From: Crossaster papposus
Taxonomy: Eukaryota > Echinodermata > Asteroidea > Velatida > Solasteridae
NCBI GenBank assembly: GCA_037893245.1
Contig: JBAIAA010000118.1
Location: forward strand, 310,001 to 374,000
Direction of reading: 5' to 3'
Length of the DNA stretch: 64,000 nucleotides
Shown here: one piece after another, positions 56,154 to 64,000 of the stretch
Layout: the number at the start of each line of letters is the position of its first letter
Position numbering within the stretch: position 1 is the stretch's first letter
Notes under the pieces: model-generated
What the model saw: the letters and a program-made list of their open reading frames with translations, nothing else
What the model was told of the DNA's origin: nothing
The model's database searches: none
Position numbers and translations under genes: made by a program

Positions 56154-58274
56154 TATTTATTCCCATTCATAAATACCTTTTGGTAAAATACATCAAAACA
56201 AAGTTTCCAACGATTTTGTTAAAGAATTATACGTCATACATTCTCATATTTTGTGAAACACCCCTATAGCTACTTTTATAGTATGTTTCTCAAATATTCT
56301 CGCTCGCGTGATCGGTCCGGGAGGTAAGCTAACTCCTAATAAATGGACATTGGCGCGCGCGTCTCGGCGGATACTGCGCAATGTTACGCGGAACGCAGGG
56401 TGCCGGTACAGCGTGAATTAAGGACTCTAAAATATGGACTCGATTGTAGTATTGCGCGTGCATTGCGATGTTTCAACTAATAACAGTTTAAAGCGAACAG
56501 ATTTCACGGGCGTCAAAATTTCATGTGACATCGGAAAGTAATTCAAACTGGCCCTGTGTTTTATCATTTGTTTCCAACCGTCCACGTGACGTGTCCAGAC
56601 CAATCAGAATGGATAAACTGTCTAAGGTATAATATTCTGAATTTGCATTTGATTATACTTTGCCTATGTACACAAAGCACAGTGCGCATGATTTGTCAGT
56701 CTTTACAATAATACATGTAGCTAGAAACGGAAAATAAATTGTACAAAAAAGATTTTTTTAACTCCTAGATCTATTTTGTTTGTTTTTAAATGATGACATC
56801 TGTGTAAACATAAATTAGTGATTTAATATCTGGTAATTAAGTAATTAAGTAATTAAGTATTTTTGTATACAGTACCTTGTAAGAAACCACTATAGCAGAA
56901 CCAGGTGAAAAAGTAGGAATAAAGTAAAACAAAATGACAAAAACAACAGACAAAAATGACAAAAGAACAAATTTGGAGGACAAAAATCAGGATAAAAGTA
57001 GGGCTTTTACAGGCTTTCCGTAGGAATAGTTTTTTATTGATACTCACCCATACATGTATGTCCACAGCATCATAAGCCTCATTTGGCATGTTCTGTACTC
57101 AAAACACATGTGTTACATCCTAAACTACATGTAAGCTCTTTCAAGTACAGTTGCAGTACTCCTGTGGCAATTTCATTGTGTGATTTATATGACAGTGTGT
57201 AACACTGGTGCGAACAATTTTCGATGAGATGCAATTTTTCGGAGTTGTGGGACAAAAAAGATGGCAAAAAAACCCCAGGAATTTCAACAAAAAAGTACCG
57301 GTTGAAACAAAGTGAGAAAACAATGTAGTAAATAGACAATATTTGAAAGCCTATTGGGGGTTAAATTGTGAGTTGTGAGGCACTGGCAAAATCATTACGA
57401 AAAAAAGACAAGTGAATTGGGGGGGGGGGGGGGGGGGGGGGGTGGGGGGCTTGACGGGAAGGGTTGGATGGGGTGGTGATTGGAAAGTCATCCTTTCCAT
57501 CAGAGTATGGAAACAGAAATGAAATTTTAACTTGACATGGCTGAAACTATTTGTATGCATTTGTGTATGCACAGAAAGGCTTGTTCCACACCAGAGATAA
57601 AGTATCCATCAATTACATGTATATTCTCCAAGTCATTATTAAGGCTTAAGCAGTGTTCCCATTGAACTTTTTCTTCCAAAGCGTCGGGAAAATAGAAAAC
57701 TGGTATTATTTTGTAATTAACTTTAGTTCATTGCTTTCTTTTCTATCTGCAAGTTCCAAAAAATGAAGATTTTACCTCACTTTTAATTTAATATGGTCCA
57801 TACACTATAACTAGATCGCAAATTAATAAAATCCCTTGACTTTACTTTACAATTCAATTCATGATGTACATGTTCAAAGAGTGTATGATCTAATTGGTGC
57901 GCATAAATGTACATAAACATTCGAAGCAGGCGTGTACTGTACAGCAAATTGTTTCTCTTGTGAGAAACACTATTTGATATATATATATTTTTTTAATTTT
58001 AAATTCATTACCAATATCATCTCAATTTAAAAAGAAATTGCATTTGATGGTTCTGAGATAACACACATTGAGAGAAAGACAGGGTGTACCTGAATAAATC
58101 CCTCAATGGAAAATTTCTGTTGATACAAAATTCCAGTCGTGAAACAAAGTTGAACAACTTGAAAACTGCCAACTTTTCCGGGCCGACGCTAATTTATTTC
58201 CAGCTTTTTTGGTGCTTCTATGCATTCTTTTTGCATAGAGGAAATGAGGACAACATCCAGACAATATGTATTCT
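56154..58274. other. Intergenic DNA, nothing coding recognised
   Basis: Contains a long G-run at about 57419-57442 and A/T-rich DNA. Small open frames lack protein character. Confidence 0.5.
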
Positions 58275-58736
58275 GGGGCCAATTTCATGAAGATGCTGAG
58301 CGCAAAAATAGCTTAGCATGAAAATTCGTCCTAGGCAAAAAACAAGTTTACAAACCAAATTTTCAGGATATTGTTTGTGACTGGCATTCAGATGGTTTTT
58401 GCTTAGCATAAAAAAACAACACATGGAGTTTTAGTGGTAACCTGCTTTTACTGAGCAAGACTTTTTTGTGCTAAGCAAATAAAGTTGGCCCCTGGGGTCC
58501 ATTTCATAAAACATGTAAGCGCAAAAATGTGCTTAGCACAAAAAAGAGTTGCTCAGTAAAAACAGATTATCGGCCAAAACTCCACGTGCTTTTCACTTAT
58601 AACAAAATCCAGCTGAATACAAGTCAAAAACAATAAACATCAACAAAAAATTGGTTTGTAACCCTGTTATTTTTGAAGGAAGAATTTTCATGCTAAGCAA
58701 ATTTTGGTGCTTACACGTTTTATGAAGTTGGCCCCT
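58275..58736. mobile_element. MITE family A, copies 8 and 9 side by side
   Basis: 58275-58493 and 58494-58736 abut directly. Copy 8 is internally eroded; copy 9 begins GGGGTCCATTTCATAAAACA and ends GTTGGCCCC. Confidence 0.82.
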
Positions 58737-59072
58737 GATCACGAACTTGGCACAAACAAGCTGTGTGCACACACTTCGTAAAGTTGCACATATTATTAAT
58801 TTGGTTTTCACTAACTGACATGTAAGAGTTGTGGTAAAAATACAATTCGGAGATAACACTTCAAAAGGTTTGACATTTTCCTCCATTCACGTACTTGTAG
58901 GGTTATAGAAAAATTTACTATAAAAATCCTGTACACTGATTAAACAAAATCTGAGCTTTAAAAGATGTTTTAGTTCTACATGCAATTAAACATTCAATAA
59001 TTAAATTGGGTTTCAATTCATGTAAACAAAACTACTTGAGACTTATGGTTAAGCACTAATAATGTTAAGTTA

Positions 59073-59467
59073 TTAAAGGGATCGTATACGTTTGGTAATT
59101 GGAACCCACTGTTTGTTTCAATCCTATATAGTTATAGATATATACCATAAAACTAACCAGTAAAAATTTCATTTCAAAAGGTGGTAGCCATTTTGAGATA
59201 CTGCCGAAAATCTGGAGCGGTTATGTCCACGCAGGAAGAATAATCTGCATTGGAATACACAATCTGAGAAACGTCACTGCAGTAACGCTTCTCAGATTCA
59301 AATTTTTGGGGATAAAAAGTGATATCTTTTCCCATAACCATGGTATTTTAAAGTGAAAAGTTTCTAAAAATGCATTATACTATCCAAAGCTGCTGTACTT
59401 CTTACCAATTAAGTTTTTATTGCCATTAATTTTTTGAGTAATTACCAAACGTGTACGATCCCTTTAA
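59073..59467. mobile_element. MITE family C, copy 4
   Basis: TTAAAGGGATCGTATACG…CGTGTACGATCCCTTTAA, complete. Confidence 0.87.
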
Positions 59468-60278
59468 AAAGTCAGTTCAGTTTTTCAACTGTGCATACTG
59501 CACAATGATATGGGTCACGGGTCATTTAAACTAGTGTTATATGAACGCGCCAGGATGGACGACGTGGTATGACGAAAAAGTATGAACAAAAGAGGAGCAA
59601 AATAAATCCTTGATTTACACCATAACATAGTGGCTTGCACATGTTCATGTACTACATAACACCCCCAAGGACAGAAGCGCATTAGGCAAACAATAGATCC
59701 CTTCAGTCCTCGTGGCATTCGTCTTTTGTTGAATTTTTGTCCTCCGGGCTCTAATGTTCAAGCTAAGTCTATGGGGTTAGGTTATAGTACAGGAACAAGG
59801 GGAAACACAAAAGGGTATCCTCGGTCGTTATGGTAAAACAGGACTCGATGAGCAGGTTTGTGAAATCCCTGCACAACATGGCAAATATAACCAGTGGTTT
59901 TCACAAACCGCATTCGTATCCTGTACCAACACAATTTGTAATGACCCCTGCCATACAAACTACATGTACCATGTACATTGTGTATGTATAACTCCCATTA
60001 TATATGTACTCTTTATAGTAGTAAGAAATCGCTTTACAACTGAGTTATTGGATCTGTGTAACACAAACAATTAAATATATTCCCAATTCCTACAATATTA
60101 AAGTTAACCACATTAATATTCAACATTCGAAATTAGAAATTCGTGGGTGCATATTTCTAAATTCATTTGCAGTTTCCTAACCCTCCTATGCAGAAGTCAG
60201 ACTTGGGTCAGTTGGTCAGCAGCACAAAAATACACAGCTGGGTCTGTTTGTGCATTGCACTACATGTACATGTACTCT

Positions 60279-60520
60279 TTAACCAGTTGCGCCGGGATTA
60301 TTTTAACATCACCGAGCCGAGGGGCGGGATTATTTTTAACGAAACTCGATCTGAAGCAGGTTCAGGCCGCCAGTACCGGGAAGCACACCCACGCATTTCC
60401 GGCCTTGCTCGCTGCTGACAGACATTTCTGGCCTTGCTCGTGGCGTGTTTATGCGCCATCCGTTTTGAATCTCGGAAAAAATGTGCGTTTATATTCGTCA
60501 TCTGGCGCGAACTGGTTAAA
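60279..60520. mobile_element. MITE family D, copy 3
   Basis: TTTAACCAGTTGCGCCGGG…TGGCGCGAACTGGTTAAA, the best preserved copy. Confidence 0.85.
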
Positions 60521-60709
60521 GAGATAATCAGATTACAGTGTGTACTGTTCAACAACTATGCTTCAGTGTTCCATGGGAATAATTATGCAGTAAACCAACT
60601 GTACAGTGATGAGGATGTGCTGTTTTGTGCATAGTATCTACTGGTACAGTATCTCCCTGGGGAAATCCCTGTCTACTGTCCAGTATAGTCCACAGGGTAT
60701 AGTGCAGAC

Positions 60710-60790
60710 CCAACCCAAAACACCACAACCAAAAACAGCACAACCCAAAACAGCACAACCAAAAACACCACAACCAAAAACAGCACAACC
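60710..60790. repeat. 15 bp minisatellite
   Basis: About five copies of ACAACCAAAAACAGC with CCC/CCA and AGC/ACC variation. The repeated QPKT peptide in one frame is an artefact of the 15-base period. Confidence 0.85.
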
Positions 60791-61186
60791 CGAGAGTCAT
60801 TTTGTGCAAGTTGTGTTCCATATATAAAACACATGCAAAAAGCTGGACTGTGCACATTTGTGCATGTGCTGTTAAACCATAGGAGGGTTAAAGAACAAAA
60901 TCATAAAAACCATTTTGCACATACATACATGTACAATGTAGCCACAATTCTCTGCACATAGCGTAGCTACCCCCCTCTCCTCCCCCCCCCCCCCCCCCCA
61001 CTAAACGCAAGAGTACAAAACAGCCACCAACAAGTGGTAATGTGTCTGTTGTGCAAATAAAAGCAACCAATAATATCACGTTATTAATATAGAGCATAAC
61101 ATACACCTGTTTTAAGACAACTGGTGGCGCTGTTTATACAATTTGAGGCACTGAAATTGACGGGTTGGTCGACGGTTGGATTCATC

Positions 61187-61215
61187 TTATCTTTTACTCA
61201 GCTCGGTTCTGACGG
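61187..61215 (-). CDS. Ena/VASP terminal coding exon
   Basis: VRTELSKR and TAA, with the first codon (Ala) completed from the previous exon. The acceptor is CCCCTCTACAG. Too short to stand out as an open frame; supported by phase and by the family's C-terminal pattern. Confidence 0.78.
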
Positions 61216-62743
61216 CTGTAGAGGGGAGAAAAAAAAGAAATTGCAGACAAACATGGACAATTTGGCCAGCAAGAATTCATCATAGAGAAGAGAGGTACAT
61301 GTGTACGTGTAGATAGTTACTTATTTTTTGGCACATAATGGGTAGTTATTATGATTGACCTTGTTCGGTTTTTTTTCCAGAGAAATTGTTTGAAGCAGGT
61401 CCTTTTTTCCCAACTTAACCAGTTTGCGCCGTTTGGTTTTAAATAATTTTATTTACCGGACCCAGGCGTGAGATTATTTTTCACGAACATCGACCCCAGC
61501 GGGCCCAGGCCGGCAGTTCGGAGACAGCACACCCACACATGCAAGCTGCGAGCCGATCGATGACCGATATTTTTGGCCTCGCTCTGAGTTGCTCGTGGCG
61601 TGTTTTATCAGTCAGTGAGTGATTTTCCAGGACAAAAAAGTGTTCGAAGTTCTACAATAATTATTGCCAAGAAAAAACAAGTATTTGGTTTCAACCGGTG
61701 TTGGGCAGTTGTTCTTGTAGTACTTTTTCACGATTACTGTCTTGCAATAGTGAATAAAATTCAATTTCAATTAAATAAAATAAATACAAATTCAAAACTC
61801 AATTCTTTTTGCTGGATGCCTAGGATCATTATTTACTTTCAAATAATAAAGATATTAAGTTAACCCTTCTATGGTTTTACCTTTCAAAACCTTTCATAGG
61901 TTTCCTTTGTCAGACAGTTTTCTCGCCTTTCAAAACATTTCAGTCCAAGAAACTTAAACAGTTTTGAAAGGCCAGACAATTCTATGGCAACTGCCCTATA
62001 TATAAGACGGTTAATAATTTGGTAGTAAACAGTTATGGTATACTATTTGTCAATTTTGCATTTTTTCTTCTGTGTGAGAGAGGGTTGGTTTTTTTTGATA
62101 GGTGGCGTAAGTTATAATAGTAGGAGGGTATATGTGACCCGCTCCATCGTAATCAGGAATAAGTCGCTGGGGCCGTTTTACGCAATCGGCCGTTGAAGTG
62201 AACGCATGGGTGAAAATCGTGAATAAGTCGTTTTTCTGAACATTGTATTTTTAGGAAGTGTAGTTATCACAAATTATTGTCATTAATGTCTTGTATGTAA
62301 AAACGATCAATAAAGATGAAAATGAAGAGGATTTGTGTGCACTGTCCGTATGATTTTGGTCAATTTTGTTTATTTCAAAGCTGTTTTACTCAGAATGTAG
62401 ATTCGACAAATAAATATACACCTGTCATCTTCATCGGACCATAATTCGTTAACCTAAGAAGATACACACTTGTGATGGGTATCATTAGAAGGCTTATGAA
62501 ATTTCCTTTCTCACCATGTGCATATCTCAAAAAGTCATTTCGAGACTTATTCCTGATTTTGATGGAGCGGGTCACATATTGTTTTTCCGATTCTATTAAT
62601 AATTTGGCCCACTGTACTGACCTTCGATGATTTCTTGTTTGATCTCGTTCAGCTGGACACGGATATCTGCCAGGATCTCTGTCTTGAGTCGCTCAAGCTC
62701 GCTCTCATTTGACGAGCCGTTGCTCGTTGCTGAGCCCCGCCGT
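61187..62743 (-). CDS. Ena/VASP-family protein, last two coding exons (partial)
   Basis: Ena/VASP proteins bind actin barbed ends, promote filament elongation at leading edges and adhesions, and act as tetramers. Visible here is only the C-terminal tetramerisation coiled coil: exon 62743-62622 reads RRGSATSNGSSNESELERLK then TEILADIRVQLNEIKQEIIE. It splices in phase to 61215-61187, AVRTELSKR and stop. The leucine/isoleucine heptads and the final E-x-x-(A)-x-R-x-E-L-S-K pattern match vertebrate Mena/EVL/VASP tails. Acceptors CGACAG and CTACAG, donor GTCAGT. The EVH1 and proline-rich parts must lie beyond the right edge, upstream on this strand. Which of ENAH, EVL or VASP is the closest relative cannot be said; invertebrates usually have a single gene. 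Confidence 0.82.
61417..61608. mobile_element. MITE family D, partial copy 4
   Basis: Starts TTAACCAGTTTGCGCC and retains CTCGTGGCGTGTTTTATC; the right terminus is missing. Lies in the last Ena/VASP intron. Confidence 0.65.
61635..61865. mobile_element. MITE family B, partial copy 9
   Basis: Retains GTTCGAAGTTCTACAAT, TTTCAACCGGTGTTGGGCAG and TGCTGGATGCCTAGGATCA; both termini are eroded. Confidence 0.65.
62131..62578. mobile_element. Foldback element with about 36-base arms
   Basis: TATGTGACCCGCTCCATC…GATGGAGCGGGTCACATA, with AATCAGGAATAAGTC paired. 448 bases. The end motif TGTGACCC resembles that of 30738-30895. It ends about 45 bases before the Ena/VASP exon's donor side. Confidence 0.8.
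62622..62743 (-). CDS. Ena/VASP penultimate coding exon (tetramerisation helix)
   Basis: 122 bases, entering with one base of a split codon and leaving one base. Encodes a serine-rich linker and the first four heptads of the right-handed coiled coil. An inverted-repeat element with 18 bp tandem copies begins about 60 bases upstream of its acceptor. Confidence 0.82.
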
Positions 62744-62803
62744 CTGTCGAGACAAAACAAAATAATACTCACAAAAATAGTTCAAAAATAGTTCAAAAAT
62801 ATA

Positions 62804-63166
62804 GAACAAAAATATAAACGCCCACAAAAATATAAACGCCCACAAAAATATAAACGCCCACAAAAATATAAACGCCCACAAAAATATAAACGCCCACAAA
62901 AATATAAACGCCCACAAAAATATAAACGCCCACAAAAATATAAACGCCCACAAAAATATAAACGCCCACAAAAATATAAACGCCCACAAAAATATAAACG
63001 CCCTAAAAATTGTTATTTGTCTTGATTTGTAAACAACATTTCTGTCCATCTTTGCCAGTGAGGAATTGCTCAGTAGTGCAGTGATTCCACCCACAACACA
63101 GATGTGGGTGGAATCACTGCATCACTGAGGCGTTTATATTTTTGTGGGCGTTTATATTTTTGTTCA
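62804..63166. mobile_element. Foldback element whose terminal repeat expanded into an 18 bp array
   Basis: The left end is 11 copies of an 18-base unit (AAAAATATAAACGCCCAC, 62806-63003). The right end carries two inverted copies (63129-63165) finishing TTTTTGTTC. A palindrome (63069-63129, arms GCAGTGATTCCACCCAC) sits between. The left array is most simply a tandem expansion of the terminal repeat. Confidence 0.82.
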
Positions 63167-63169
63167 GTG

Positions 63170-63723
63170 TACAGGGTGTCTCTAAAAAAAGTAAACCCAA
63201 CTTAAACAGCAAATTTTCAGAAAACTATAAAATATTTACACATTATTGTTCATGGTTAGATAGTCCAATAAGTCCTCTGTCCAATTATATCACTTAGGTT
63301 ATGTAACTGTCATGCATGACTGAGCATGATTCAACTTAGTGAATGGGTGTCAAATCATCACTGTGGCAAGTTAGTTCTTGCTATTGTCATGCATTCAGGG
63401 CCTATTTGAAGTTAAATTTTTGTCACATGCTAGGCCTATGATTACAACAACTTCAGCAAAGGTTCTTCCTGACACAGGCACACTTCACATGCTTTCCAAA
63501 CATGGTACAGTTGACAATTGAGCAGAGAGTATTCCTGATTTGACACCCATTCACTAAGTTGAATCATGCTCAGTCATGCATGACAGTTACATAACCTAAG
63601 TGATATAATTGGACAGAGGACTTATTGGACTATCTAACCATGAAAAATAATGTGTAAATATTTTATAGTTTTCTGAAAATTTGCCGTTTAAGTTGGGTTT
63701 ACTTTTTTTAGAGACACCCTGTA
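63170..63723. mobile_element. TA-flanked foldback element with 187-base arms
   Basis: TACAGGGTGTCTCTAAAAAA…GACACCCTGTA. Arms 63170-63357 and 63537-63723 are almost perfect inverted copies around 180 unique bases. TACAGGGTGTC ends with TA flanks suggest a Tc1/mariner-type non-autonomous element. High arm identity implies recent origin or gene conversion. Confidence 0.85.
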
Positions 63724-64000
63724 TATGTATGAATGTTTTTTAATTCGGTACCATGTGGACATGAACCCAATGCGGACCATCGGAGTCAAAATGTCTCCGC
63801 AGGGTATATTTCTATAGATAAATGGCTCTCCACAATTTTTTCACAAATTTTACTCAAAAACTAGGATTAGTGTTTAGGTTTGGGTAAGGTTTTGGGTTAG
63901 GGTATAATAAAGAGTATATTTGGTCCAAATTTCAACCCAGGAAATTAACCGTGGTTGAAATAGGAGCATTTTGAAGAGAACTGTTGACAATCCACAAATT

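Noticed and set aside
62705-63094. 129-codon frame with FLWAFIFLWAFI repeats resembling membrane spans
   Set aside because: Produced by the 18-base tandem repeat; it runs out of frame through the genuine Ena/VASP exon.

Overview
This is eukaryotic nuclear DNA from an animal. Two genes are split by GT-AG introns, the DNA carries many families of short inverted-repeat elements, and there is a Ty3/gypsy LTR retrotransposon. The AT-rich base composition, the dense foldback/TTAA-ended element families and the invertebrate-like LBR and Ena/VASP proteins suggest a marine invertebrate deuterostome, perhaps an echinoderm. That placement is an inference, not a demonstrated fact. No prokaryotic features (operons, CRISPR, IS elements) are present.

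Left third (1-30.5 kb): an accessory, repeat-built block. Two diverged direct copies of a roughly 2.7 kb segment (1-3904 and 27806-30528) flank a 23 kb tandem array (4621-27785) of seven units of about 2.2 kb. Each unit holds three minus-strand tRNA-like modules (A box, B box, T-run) alternating with a second tRNA-like module. The left flanking copy also contains a 163/138 bp minisatellite rich in nuclear-receptor-type half-sites. Unit 5 of the array is interrupted by a young, structurally complete Ty3/gypsy element (14326-22104) with nearly identical LTRs, a 4 bp target duplication, a tRNA-Trp-type primer site, gag, and a pol that appears to be reached by a -1 frameshift.

Middle (34.1-51.8 kb): a complete lamin B receptor gene (LBR) on the minus strand, rebuilt here from 12 coding exons giving 587 residues: Tudor domain, RS-rich linker, then the multi-pass delta-14 sterol reductase domain. 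A probable non-coding first exon and CCAAT-box promoter lie near 51.6-51.8 kb. Its introns are loaded with inverted-repeat elements (several TTAA-ended families, one hAT-type element with an 8 bp target duplication, nested palindromes) and two LINE 3' fragments.

Right (51.8-64 kb): an intergenic stretch full of foldback elements, then the last two coding exons (62622-62743 and 61187-61215, minus strand) of an Ena/VASP-family actin regulator whose body lies beyond the right edge. Ena/VASP and LBR are therefore consecutive genes on the same strand, separated by about 10 kb of repeats. The two genes have no evident functional link beyond being neighbours.
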